Shown piece after piece: positions 1 to 7,212 of a stretch of 12,180 bases of DNA; position 1 is the stretch's first letter, and every line of letters begins with the position of its first letter. Location of the stretch: NCBI GenBank assembly GCA_009918225.1, contig RGEP01000030.1, positions 1-12,180 on the forward strand, read 5' to 3'. This stretch comes from Betaproteobacteria bacterium (GTDB taxonomy: Bacteria; Pseudomonadota; Gammaproteobacteria; Burkholderiales; Burkholderiaceae_C). The position numbers were made by a program, and so were the translations under genes. The notes below the pieces were generated by a model. That model ran no database searches. It was not told where the DNA came from and worked only from the letters and a program-made list of their open reading frames with translations.

Positions 1-525
1 TGCCGCGCCCAACATGCCGGTCGATCCGGTGATGTGCCAGCCCCGGTCGTAGTGTTCGGGGTAGACCACATTGCCCATGCGGCAGGCCACATCAATGCCC
101 AGCACCAGGGCATCGATCAGCTCGCGCCCGCTGCAGTTCAGGTGCTCAGCCATGGCCAAAGCAGCCGAGGCCACTGGCCCGGCCGGGTGGATGATGGTCT
201 TGAGGTGGGTGTCGTCGAAGTCAAAGGTGTGCGAGCTGATGCCATTGAGCAGGGCTGCGCTGGCCATGTCCACTCGCTCGCGCCGGCCCAAGACGGTGGC
301 CTGCGGTGCGGGCTGCAGCATCTGCACACCGGCCAGCGCGGCCTCAATGGCCTCATGCTGCGAAGCGCCCACGGCACAGCCCAGCCAATTCAGCAGGGTG
401 CGGTGTGCTTCGTGCTCCACCGCATCGCTCCAGCCGCGCGACGGATGCTCGGCCACGAATCGGGCCAGGGTTTGGGTGATGGGCGGGGCGTTGTGGTCGG
501 CGGCGACCTGGGTGTTGCGGGCCAT
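1..525 (-). CDS. MmgE/PrpD family protein, N-terminal part (runs off the left edge)
   Basis: The frame is open from an ATG at 525 to the window edge, giving 175 codons of a family that usually has about 450-480 residues, so the C-terminal part lies outside. MmgE/PrpD proteins include 2-methylcitrate dehydratase, cis-aconitate decarboxylase and many uncharacterised members acting on small polycarboxylates, normally in the cytoplasm. Visible family signatures are HTFDFDDTH (residues 99-107), IIHPAGPV (111-118) and RGWHITGSTG (161-170), on an all-alpha N-terminal domain. An in-frame TGA lies at 565-567 and no start codon falls between it and 525, so the start is well fixed although no clear Shine-Dalgarno is seen. 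It lies 86 bases after the second Bug gene on the same strand and is probably the next gene of that cluster. It is not a certain PrpD: the genes of the methylcitrate pathway are not visible here. Substrate unknown. Confidence 0.93.
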   Translation of the reverse strand, partial: MARNTQVAADHNAPPITQTLARFVAEHPSRGWSDAVEHEAHRTLLNWLGCAVGASQHEAIEAALAGVQMLQPAPQATVLGRRERVDMASAALLNGISSHTFDFDDTHLKTIIHPAGPVASAALAMAEHLNCSGRELIDALVLGIDVACRMGNVVYPEHYDRGWHITGSTGMLGAA

Positions 526-611
526 GGTGTTGAGGTGATGGGGGTTGGATGGTCTTGAACGGATTCAGGGGCTGGTGCATCAGATGCGCCCGAAGCGCAC
601 CGACGCAGGCG
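526..611 (-). other. 86-base spacer between Bug gene and MmgE/PrpD gene
   Basis: This spacer has no coding capacity I can support. A short inverted repeat lies at 585-599 (arms TGCGC and GCGCA, five-base loop), ending about 12 bases after the stop of the upstream Bug gene. No T-run follows it on the minus strand, so it is not a convincing intrinsic terminator. It may only be a 3'-end stem or a chance repeat in GC-rich DNA. Confidence 0.35.
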
Positions 612-1598
612 TCAATCGTCCAGGGTGATGCGCCGTTCGCGGGCCAGGATGGTCCAACGCTCGACTTCAGCGCGGATGTACTGGCCAAAGGCCGCCGGCG
701 TCATGGGCAGGGGGTCGATGGCTTCGGCCGTGAGCTTGTCCTTGAGGTCGCTTGCGCGCAGCACCTGGCCCAGGGTGTCGTTGTAGTGCCGCACCAGGGC
801 GGGCGACATCCCGGGGGGCCCCACCACGCCGTACCACTGCACCGCATCGAAGCCCTTGAAGCCCGACTCGATCAGCGTGGGCACATCCGGCAAGCTGGGG
901 TGGCGCTGCAAGCCGGTGACGGCCAAGGGCCGAACCCGGCCCGATCGGATGTGGGGCAAAGCCGCGGCCAAGCCGGGGAACATGGCTTGGGTTTGCCCAC
1001 CCAGCAGGTCGTTGAAGGCTGGCGCAATGCCGCGATAAGGCACGTGCAGGATGAAGGTCTGCGACTGTTGCTTGAACAGTTCCATCACCATTTGGGTCAG
1101 CGAACCATTGCCCGAGGACCCGTAGCTGAGTTTGGCGGGGTTGCGCTTGAGATGGTCGACGAAGCCCTTGAGCTCGGTGATGCCCAAGGAGGCATTGACC
1201 ACCAGCACATTGGGTGTGGTGCCGATCATGCCCACGGGTGTGAAGTCCTTGATGGGGTCATAGGGCAGCTTGCGGGTGGCCGGTGCGGTGCCATGGGTGG
1301 CCACATAGCCCTGCATCAACGTGGCGCCATCCGGGGCAGCCTTGGCGGTGGTTTGTGAGGCGATCACGCCGCCACCACCGCCGATGTTTTCCACCACGAT
1401 GGAGTGCCCCAAGGCACGCGCCCAGCGCTCGCACACGGTGCGGCCCACCAGGTCGCTGCCCCCACCGGCAGCCACCGGCACGATGTAGCGAATGGGCCGG
1501 TTGGGCATGGTGATGCCCCCGCTGGTTGCAGTGGGCTGCGCCCAGGCGCTGGGTGTCAGCAAGGCGGTGGCGGCCAGGGCGTGTCGGCGCTTGATCAT
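612..1598 (-). CDS. Bug-family tripartite tricarboxylate transporter substrate-binding protein (second copy)
   Basis: This is a 328-residue periplasmic solute-binding protein of the Bug/TctC family, which captures carboxylates for TTT transporters or acts as a sensor-type receptor. A Sec signal peptide is visible (MIKRRHALAATALL, probable cleavage after AWA at residue 20). Then come the family's ligand-loop motif AAGGGSDLVGR (residues 43-53), VVENIGGGGGVIA (68-80), the PDGATLM segment, YGSSGNGS and HVPYRGIAPAFNDLLGGQ. Length is typical. An AGGG Shine-Dalgarno lies about nine bases before the ATG. It starts 19 bases after the stop of another Bug gene, with which it is clearly paralogous at family level but divergent in sequence. 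No TctA or TctB membrane subunit lies in the window, which is common because many Bug genes are orphans. The ligand cannot be read from sequence. Confidence 0.95.
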   Translation of the reverse strand: MIKRRHALAATALLTPSAWAQPTATSGGITMPNRPIRYIVPVAAGGGSDLVGRTVCERWARALGHSIVVENIGGGGGVIASQTTAKAAPDGATLMQGYVATHGTAPATRKLPYDPIKDFTPVGMIGTTPNVLVVNASLGITELKGFVDHLKRNPAKLSYGSSGNGSLTQMVMELFKQQSQTFILHVPYRGIAPAFNDLLGGQTQAMFPGLAAALPHIRSGRVRPLAVTGLQRHPSLPDVPTLIESGFKGFDAVQWYGVVGPPGMSPALVRHYNDTLGQVLRASDLKDKLTAEAIDPLPMTPAAFGQYIRAEVERWTILARERRITLDD

Positions 1599-1617
1599 GT
1601 GCTTGAACCCTTGAAAC

Positions 1618-2607
1618 TCAATCGCGGGTCACGCCGGCGTCTTTCACCAGCTTGGCCCAAAAGGCATTGTCTTTGGCCAGAAAGGCCACGAAGTGCTCGG
1701 TGGAGGGGGACAGCGATACATCCGTGCCTTCGCGCGCCAACACCTGTTGCACCGAGGGCTGCTTCATCGCGGCCGTGGCCGCTTCGAACAGCTTGCGCGC
1801 CACCTCAGCCGGCGTGCCCGTGGGCACGAACAGCCCGTACCAGAAGTCGATGGTGAACTGGGGCAGGCCAGCCTCTTCCATGCCCGGCAACTCCGGCATC
1901 AGCGGCGAGCGCTGTGCGGTGGTCACCCCCAGGCCACGCAGACGGCCTGCCCGCACCAGTTCCAGCACCGAAGGCGGGGTGCCGAAGGTCACCTGCGTGT
2001 CGCCGGCGATGACCGATTGCACAGCAGGAGCGCCGCCGCGAAAGGGCACGTGAAACAGCTCCACACCGGCCACCTGAGAAAACAGAGCCGCGCCCAAATG
2101 AGGCGCTGAGCCTATGCCCGAGGTCGCGTAGTTGATGGTGCCGGGAGCTTTTCGGGCGGCGGCCACCAGATCTTTCAGGCTGCGCCAGCCGGTGCCGGGA
2201 TGCGCCGCCACCACCAGCGGCGAGGCCGTGATCTTCAACAGGGGCTGCAAATCGCTGAAGCGATAGCCCAGTTTGGGGTTGAGCGCTGGGTTGACCGAAA
2301 TGCTGCTGGGGCTGGCGATCAGCACCGTGTAGCCGTCAGCGGGCGACTTGGCGACGAGCTCGGCTGCGACGCTGGAGCCCGCCCCAGGCTTGTTCTCCAC
2401 CACGATGCTTTGGCCGAGCTGTTTGGCCATGGCGTCGCTGAGTGCGCGCGCGACCGTATCGGCCGCACCGCCCGGTGCAAAGCCCACCACCAGCTTGACG
2501 GGCTTGGCCGGGTAGGGCTGGGCCTGGGCCTGGGCCAGTGAAAACGGCAGCGCACCGGCCGCTGCGAGCAGCGTGCCCAACAGAGCCGTTCGAAACGAGC
2601 GCTTCAT
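1618..2607 (-). CDS. Bug-family tripartite tricarboxylate transporter substrate-binding protein (first copy)
   Basis: This 329-residue Bug/TctC-family periplasmic binding protein has a clear signal peptide (basic MKRSFR, hydrophobic LLGTLLAAAGAL, cleavage near residues 28-30 at AQAQA). Mature-domain motifs are VGFAPGGAADTVAR (residues 41-54), which carries the PGGxxD ligand-loop signature, VVENKPGAGSSVAA (69-82), SPADGYTVL, YATSGIGSAPHLGA and HVPFRGGAPAVQ. Its ATG overlaps the TGA of the upstream oxidoreductase gene as ATGA (2607-2604), which implies translational coupling. It therefore belongs to the same transcript as the CoA-transferase, crotonase and oxidoreductase genes, so its ligand is probably the substrate of that pathway or a relative. 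That last point is inference. Confidence 0.96.
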   Translation of the reverse strand: MKRSFRTALLGTLLAAAGALPFSLAQAQAQPYPAKPVKLVVGFAPGGAADTVARALSDAMAKQLGQSIVVENKPGAGSSVAAELVAKSPADGYTVLIASPSSISVNPALNPKLGYRFSDLQPLLKITASPLVVAAHPGTGWRSLKDLVAAARKAPGTINYATSGIGSAPHLGAALFSQVAGVELFHVPFRGGAPAVQSVIAGDTQVTFGTPPSVLELVRAGRLRGLGVTTAQRSPLMPELPGMEEAGLPQFTIDFWYGLFVPTGTPAEVARKLFEAATAAMKQPSVQQVLAREGTDVSLSPSTEHFVAFLAKDNAFWAKLVKDAGVTRD

Positions 2608-3614
2608 TCGGTGTCCTCCGAGCCCATCAGGACCAATTTGCCAACATGCCGGTCCGCTTCCATGGCCACACGTGCGGCCTGCAGTTCACCGAACGGCCAC
2701 ACCTGATCAACCACGGGGCGCAAGCGCCCATCGGCCAGCAGCGGCCACCAGTCGGCCCGAAAGCCAGCGGCCGTCTGCGCCTTTTGCTGCGCGCTGCGCA
2801 GTTTGTTGGAAACGCCGAACAAGCGCAGCCGTTTGGCGTGCAAGGCCTGAAGGTCCAGCGGGGCACTGAGCAGCCCATCCACATAACCGACCATGGCCAG
2901 CCGGCCTTCGAAGCCTAAAGACTCCACGCAAGCCGCGAACACCCCCCCGCCCACGGTGTTGATGGCCAACTGCACGCCTTGGCCTTGCGTGGCCGCCTGC
3001 ACCGCTTCCAGAAAGTCAGGCCCGCGCGTGCACACGCCCACATCCAGGCCTAAGCCCTTCAGGCGTTCCAGCTTGTTCGGGCTTCCCGAGGTGCCGATCA
3101 CGCGCGCCCCCATGGCCTTGGCGGCCAAGAGCGCACTCACACCGACCCCTGATGCGATACCGGTGACCAACAACCAATCGCCGGCTTTCAGCCCACCTTG
3201 CTGCACCAACATGTCGTAGCCCACCATGAAGGTCAGGGGCACCGAGGCGGCGTGTGCCCAATCCAGCCCGGGCGGCACCGGCATGGCCTCGCGCACGTCC
3301 ATCAGCGCATAGTCCGCGAAGGCACCCGGGCAGCGGCCAAATACGGCATCGCCGACGCGCCAGGCCTGCGCCTTGCCGGCTGGGCTGTCGCCGTCGCCGC
3401 AGGCCACCACCACACCCGAGGCCTCGCCACCGACTGGCTTGGCACCTCCGTGGGGGCTGTGCAGGCCATGGCCCGCGATGAACTCACCCCGGTTCAGCCC
3501 GGCGGCCTTCACCCGTATGAGCAGCTGGCCTGGGCCCGGCTGCGGGCGCGCCAGCCCTTCGTGCAGGCTCAGGTGCAGGCGACCATCCCGGTCTTCAATT
3601 CGATAAGCGCGCAT
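2604..3614 (-). CDS. Medium-chain dehydrogenase/reductase, quinone-oxidoreductase type, zinc-free
   Basis: This 336-residue cytoplasmic protein of the MDR superfamily is most like NADPH:quinone oxidoreductase or enoyl reductase members. The N-terminal GroES-like domain contains AAGLNRGEF (residues 37-45) and VGGEASGVVVA (61-71). The Rossmann domain starts about residue 146 with the nucleotide-binding loop GIASGVGVSALLAAKAMGA (152-170). The Cys/His zinc ligands of true alcohol dehydrogenases are not seen. I chose the ATG at 3614, which shares its A with the TGA of the upstream gene (TGATG); a TTG three bases further upstream is a less likely start. The 3' end overlaps the first Bug gene by ATGA. 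Reduction or oxidation of a CoA-bound or free enoyl/keto intermediate of this cluster is a reasonable guess, but the substrate is unknown. Confidence 0.93.
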   Translation of the reverse strand: MRAYRIEDRDGRLHLSLHEGLARPQPGPGQLLIRVKAAGLNRGEFIAGHGLHSPHGGAKPVGGEASGVVVACGDGDSPAGKAQAWRVGDAVFGRCPGAFADYALMDVREAMPVPPGLDWAHAASVPLTFMVGYDMLVQQGGLKAGDWLLVTGIASGVGVSALLAAKAMGARVIGTSGSPNKLERLKGLGLDVGVCTRGPDFLEAVQAATQGQGVQLAINTVGGGVFAACVESLGFEGRLAMVGYVDGLLSAPLDLQALHAKRLRLFGVSNKLRSAQQKAQTAAGFRADWWPLLADGRLRPVVDQVWPFGELQAARVAMEADRHVGKLVLMGSEDTE

Positions 3615-4423
3615 CAACGCCCCTTGAACGCCGGCCGGCGCTTTTCCATGAAGGCGCGGCGGCCCTCGGCATAGTCTTCACTGGCAAAGCAGTCGCGAAT
3701 CATCTGTTGGCAGCGCTCCAGGTCGGCTTGTGGCGAGGCTTTGAGCACCTCGCCGCTGATGAATTTGGCCGCGCGGATGGTCAAGGGCGCGTTGTCCGCC
3801 AAGGCCTGGGTGTATTCGGCCAACAGGGCCTCCAGACCTTCCACGGGGCACACCCGCGACACCAACCCGACGGCCTTGGCCTCGGCCGCATCGATGCGGC
3901 GTGCGGTGAAGAAGAGGTCTTTGGCCATGCCCGGGCCCAAGAGGTCCACCAGGTTCTTCATGGCCGAGTAGCGGTAGCCCAGGCCCAGCCGAGCCGCGGG
4001 CACCGAGAACACCGCGTCAGCTGCGGCAATGCGGATGTCACAAGCGATGGCCACGTTCACGCCGCCGCCGATGCACCAGCCGCGTATGCAGGCCAGGGTG
4101 GGCACGGGGCAGCGCTCAATGCCGGTCAGGGCCGCCTCGGCCATGGCTTCGTACCGCGCCACCGCTTCCTGGGCGGCGCGCTGGTCTTCGAACTGCGAAA
4201 TATCGGCGCCTGAGACAAAGGCCTTTTCGCCTGCGCCGGAGAAGACGATCAGGCGCACCCGCTCATCGGCCGCGGCCTGGTTCAGCAGGGGCGGTATGGC
4301 CTCCCACATGTCCACGCTCAGGGCGTTGTGCCGCGCGGGGTTGTTGAATTGAATGTGCAGGGTGCTGCCATCCCACTGCACCTGAACCCGCTCGGTGCTG
4401 CTGCGGTAATCGGATGGGTCCAT
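3614..4423 (-). CDS. Enoyl-CoA hydratase/isomerase (crotonase) family protein lacking both canonical catalytic glutamates
   Basis: This 269-residue crotonase-fold protein has a length typical of the family. The CoA-binding and oxyanion-hole segments are present: FVSGADISQF (residues 69-78) and RGWCIGGGVNVAIACDIRIA (114-133). The C-terminal YAEGRRAFMEKRRPAF (251-266) is the usual helix that completes the CoA site. The position of rat hydratase Glu144 (GGGCE) is Asn123 here (GGGVN), and that of Glu164 (QPE) is Ala143 (VPA). Classical hydration needs these residues, so it may be a different crotonase activity such as isomerase, hydrolase, decarboxylase or C-C lyase. The ATG shares its A with the CoA-transferase stop (TGATG at 4425-4421), and its own stop overlaps the oxidoreductase start in the same way. 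The crotonase fold is secure; the reaction is not. Confidence 0.94.
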   Translation of the reverse strand: MDPSDYRSSTERVQVQWDGSTLHIQFNNPARHNALSVDMWEAIPPLLNQAAADERVRLIVFSGAGEKAFVSGADISQFEDQRAAQEAVARYEAMAEAALTGIERCPVPTLACIRGWCIGGGVNVAIACDIRIAAADAVFSVPAARLGLGYRYSAMKNLVDLLGPGMAKDLFFTARRIDAAEAKAVGLVSRVCPVEGLEALLAEYTQALADNAPLTIRAAKFISGEVLKASPQADLERCQQMIRDCFASEDYAEGRRAFMEKRRPAFKGR

Positions 4424-5613
4424 CAGAAGACTCCTTGTGCCTTCAGGCGCTGCAGTTCATCGGCACCCAGTCCCAGCTCGCCCAGAACTTCGCTGGTGTG
4501 CTCGCCTCGCCGGGGCGTGGCGCGCGCGATGGTGCTGGGGGTGCGCTCCAGCGTGACGGGTTGCCCCACCAGGCGCTGCTTGCCGCGATGGGCAGACTCC
4601 ACCTCGTGCACCATGTTCAAGTGTTGCACCTGCGGTTCATCGAACACCGCTTGCATGTCGTTGATCAGGCCGCAGGCCACACCGCCGGCATTGAGCCGCT
4701 CGATCCAATACGCCCGGTCGTGTGCGGCCAGGCGTTCGTTGATCTCGGCGTTGAGCGCCTCTCGGTTCACGCTGCGCGCGGCCTTGTCGATGTAGCGCGC
4801 GTCGTGAACCCAATGCGGCGCGCCCAGAATCTCGCAGAAGCGCTCCCAAATCTTGGAGCCGAACACAGCGATGTTCATCCACCCATCACGCGCCCGGTAC
4901 ACACCGGTGGGAATGCTGGTGGGGTGGAAGTTCCCAGCCTGTTGGGCGACCTCAGCGTCCAGGGTCCAGCGCGCGGTTTGAAAGTCCATCATGTAGACCA
5001 TGGACTCCAGCAGCGAGGTGTGCACGAACTGCCCCCGGCCGGAGTGTTCGCGCTCCAGCAGGGCCACCAAAATGCCTTGTGCGGCGAAGATGCCCGCGCA
5101 CAGGTCGGCAATCGGAATGCCCACCCGCACCGGCCCTTGACCCGGCAGTCCGGTGACCGACATCAAGCCACCCATGCCTTGAGCAATCTGGTCAAAGCCC
5201 GGCCGTTGGGCCAGCGGGCCGGTTTGGCCAAAGCCCGAGATGCTGGCGTACACCAGTCGCGGGTTCTCGGCACTCAGGCTGTCGTAGTCGATGCCCAAAC
5301 GGTGTTTCACATCGGGGCGGAAGTTCTCCACCACCACATCGGCCTTGGCAATCAGCCGCTTGAGCAGGGCGATGCCCTCGGCTTGCTTGAGGTCCAGCGT
5401 GATCGAGCGCTTGTTGCGGTGGGTGTACTGGTAATCCGACCCGTCTTGTCCGCCCAGGGTGTCGTCGCCGCGCATGTGCTCGGGCATTTGCACCTGGATG
5501 ACATCGGCGCCCCAATCGGCCAGTTGGCGGCAGCAGGTGGGGCCGGCCCGCACCTGGGTCAGGTCGATCACACGAAAGCGCGACAGCGCGCTGGATGCAG
5601 GCAAGTGGGGCAT
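4423..5613 (-). CDS. CaiB/BaiF family (family III) CoA-transferase
   Basis: This 396-residue family III CoA-transferase moves CoA between carboxylic acids through an aspartyl-CoA thioester. Motifs are VIDLTQVRAGPTCCRQLADWGADVIQ (residues 15-40, quoted in part: VIDLTQ, LADWGADVI), HRNKRSITLDLK (65-76), VVENFRPDV (94-102), ASISGFGQTGP (123-133) and GIPIADLCAG (165-174), where Asp170 is the expected catalytic aspartate (Frc Asp169). The length matches the family. The frame extends upstream to 5847, into the efflux gene, but family homology starts right after the ATG at 5613, and GGAAG lies 8-12 bases before it, so I place the start there. It is the first gene of the overlapping cluster, 86 bases after the efflux channel gene. 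Such enzymes act on oxalate, carnitine, benzylsuccinate, mesaconate, itaconate and others; the substrate here is not evident. Confidence 0.95.
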   Translation of the reverse strand: MPHLPASSALSRFRVIDLTQVRAGPTCCRQLADWGADVIQVQMPEHMRGDDTLGGQDGSDYQYTHRNKRSITLDLKQAEGIALLKRLIAKADVVVENFRPDVKHRLGIDYDSLSAENPRLVYASISGFGQTGPLAQRPGFDQIAQGMGGLMSVTGLPGQGPVRVGIPIADLCAGIFAAQGILVALLEREHSGRGQFVHTSLLESMVYMMDFQTARWTLDAEVAQQAGNFHPTSIPTGVYRARDGWMNIAVFGSKIWERFCEILGAPHWVHDARYIDKAARSVNREALNAEINERLAAHDRAYWIERLNAGGVACGLINDMQAVFDEPQVQHLNMVHEVESAHRGKQRLVGQPVTLERTPSTIARATPRRGEHTSEVLGELGLGADELQRLKAQGVF

Positions 5614-5699
5614 GGTCGGTTCTTCCGGTGTGGGATCGATCGAGGGGCGCAGCTTGCCCCAAGGCGTGCGGCAGTGCCCGCACTCGGCTTTTCCACCGT
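5614..5699 (-). terminator. Spacer with two adjacent inverted repeats between efflux and CoA-transferase genes (weak terminator candidate)
   Basis: Two perfect short inverted repeats lie in this 86-base spacer: 5666-5683 (arms GTGCGG and CCGCAC, six-base loop) and 5644-5660 (arms GGGGC and GCCCC, seven-base loop). The first begins about 17 bases after the stop of the efflux channel gene, where a terminator would be expected. No T-run follows either stem on the minus strand; a short TTTT follows the first stem only on the plus strand. I see no clear sigma70 promoter. The spacer may therefore attenuate transcription rather than stop it, and block B may rely partly on read-through from the efflux promoter. 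Only the Shine-Dalgarno GGAAG of the CoA-transferase is well supported. Confidence 0.25.
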
Positions 5700-6733
5700 C
5701 TACAAAGCGCCGCCTCCCAGCGCCTTGTACAGGCTGGCCTGGTTGATCAAGGCCAGCGCAGCCGCTTGCACCACAGCGGTCTGGGCGGCATAGAGCGAGC
5801 GTTGCGCGTCCAAGACCTCGGTATAGGCCGATGCCCCCAAACGCCAACGCGCTTGCGACAGGGCCACGCGTTGGGACTCGGCCTGCTGCTGCAGGCGCAG
5901 GGCCTGCAGCTGTTCAGCCAACAGCGACTGAGAGGCCAGCGCATCGCTGGTCTCCTTGAAGGCCACCTGCACCGCTTTCTCGTACTGCGCCAAGGCTGCT
6001 TGTTGCGCGGCCTGGGCTTGCTGCACACCGGCGCGCAATCGCCCGGCATCGAAGATCGGCGCCAGGAGTTGTGGCGCCACGCCCCAAACCCAGGTGCCTC
6101 CGGCAAACAAGGCCGACAGCTCCTTGCTGGCCTGGCCATATGACGCGGTGAGCGAGATGCGCGGGAAGTAGGCCCGGCGGGCTGCCTCCACATTCGCCTG
6201 CGCAGCCCGCAACTGGGCTTCGGCTGCGCCGATGTCGGGCCGCTGCACCAGCACCTCCGAAGGCAGGCCCGCCTGCAGCACCGCCAAGCCGTTCAAGGCG
6301 CGAGCGTCCCCGCTGCCGGGTGCACGCGCAGGTTCTTGAAGAAGGCCCTGCAGGCCTTGGCCTGAACCCATCGGCAGGTCAGCGGGCAAGGGACGCCCGA
6401 TGAGCAGCAAGAGGGTGCTTTCGTCCAGGGCTTTTTGGCGCTGCACCTGGGCCAAGGCGGCCCGCGCCGACTGCAGCAGGGCATCGGCCTGGGCCAGGTC
6501 CAGGGTGGACGCTGCGCCCGCCTTGAGGCGGCCGATCACCAGCTGGCGGCTTTCTTCGCGGCTGCGCACCGTGTCTTGGGTGATGCTCAGCAGGGCCTCA
6601 TCGGCTTGGAGGTTCACATAGGCTGCCGCCACCGCTGCAATCAGGCTGGCCCGCGCCGCCGATTGCAGAAATTCGCTGGCACGCAACTGTGCCTGGGCCG
6701 CGGCAGCCTGCTGGCGCACCCGGCCCAGCAGGT
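5700..6733 (-). pseudogene. RND efflux outer-membrane channel (NodT/OprM family), C-terminal part, out of frame with its N-terminus
   Basis: About 344 codons from LLGRVR onward encode most of an OprM/NodT-type outer-membrane factor, the TolC-like exit duct of a tripartite RND pump. Recognisable family segments in order are LIAAVAAAYVNLQADEAL, RLKAGAASTLDLAQADALL, LLIGRPLPADLP, PSEVLVQRPDIGAAEAQLRA, ARRAYFPRISLTASYG, APIFDAGRLRA, YEKAVQVAFKETSDALA, YTEVLDAQRSLYAAQ and a final LYKALGGG, which is the usual C-terminal helix-turn motif. No proper start or Shine-Dalgarno exists for this part; the first in-frame GTG is inside the LLGRVR motif. The N-terminal third lies immediately upstream in another frame. 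The two reading frames meet at about 6725-6733 and roughly 25 residues expected between the GNR and LLGRVR segments are absent. I call one gene disrupted by a frame-changing deletion. Without translation from its lipoprotein start this half cannot reach the outer membrane. Confidence 0.9.
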
Positions 6734-7212
6734 GTGTTGGTGGCGACCCGGTTGCCGCTCACGCCGGCATTGACCGTGGGCCAGAGATCAGCCTCGCGGA
6801 TCGTGGCCTGTGCCCGGGCCTGTTCGACGTTGAGCGCGGCCACCCGAAGGTCTCGGTTGTGCTCCAGTGCCAAGTGGATCAGCGCCTGCAAGCGCGGATC
6901 GGTGAAGAACTGGTTCCAGGACAGTGTGGCGCCGGCCGCTGTGGGCGCACTGCCCGTGGCCGCGGGTGCGGGTGCGGGTCCGGTCGGTCCTGCACCCGCA
7001 AAGCGTTGGGGAATCAAGGCGGGGTCGTTCAGGGCTGTGGCCACCGGGGGAGCGGTGGAGCAAGCCGAGAGACCGAAGGCGCAGGCCATGGTGGCCAAGG
7101 CCCTTGCAGCCCGTGCGTTCCAGGCGGGCGCTGAAGCCCGGCACCCTTGGCGGCGCTGCTGTTGCAAACGACGCCCGCCCAAAAGCGGCCTGGTGGCTTG
7201 GCCCGTGTTCAT
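6598..7212 (-). pseudogene. RND efflux outer-membrane lipoprotein (NodT/OprM family), N-terminal part, frameshifted
   Basis: This is the true start of the outer-membrane factor. The ATG at 7212 overlaps the TGA of the pump's C-terminal frame as ATGA (7212-7209), the normal coupling of such operons. The leader ends in LSAC, a lipobox with Cys51 as the probable lipidated residue; the preceding 40 or so residues are long and arginine-rich, so Met42 is an alternative start. A proline/alanine/glycine-rich stretch (about residues 72-95) follows. Authentic family sequence is SWNQFFTDPRLQALI, ALEHNRDLRVAALNVEQARA and READLWPTVNAGVSGNR (138-154). Family similarity stops near residue 162 (NTPA, about 6727). 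The remaining codons to the stop at 6598 read a shifted frame over the C-terminal half and look nothing like the family. The product would be a 204-residue truncated lipoprotein with no beta-barrel strands completed. Confidence 0.88.

Noticed and set aside
549..1358. Long plus-strand open frames opposite the Bug, oxidoreductase, crotonase and CoA-transferase genes (also 4414-5793 and 8603-9571)
   Set aside because: They are antisense frames of high-GC genes. Their proteins are rich in His, Gln, Arg and Gly with no family motif, and the opposite strand has clear homology.
5614..5847. Upstream extension of the CoA-transferase frame to 5847
   Set aside because: Family homology begins at the ATG at 5613, which has a Shine-Dalgarno; the extension overlaps the conserved end of the channel gene in another frame.
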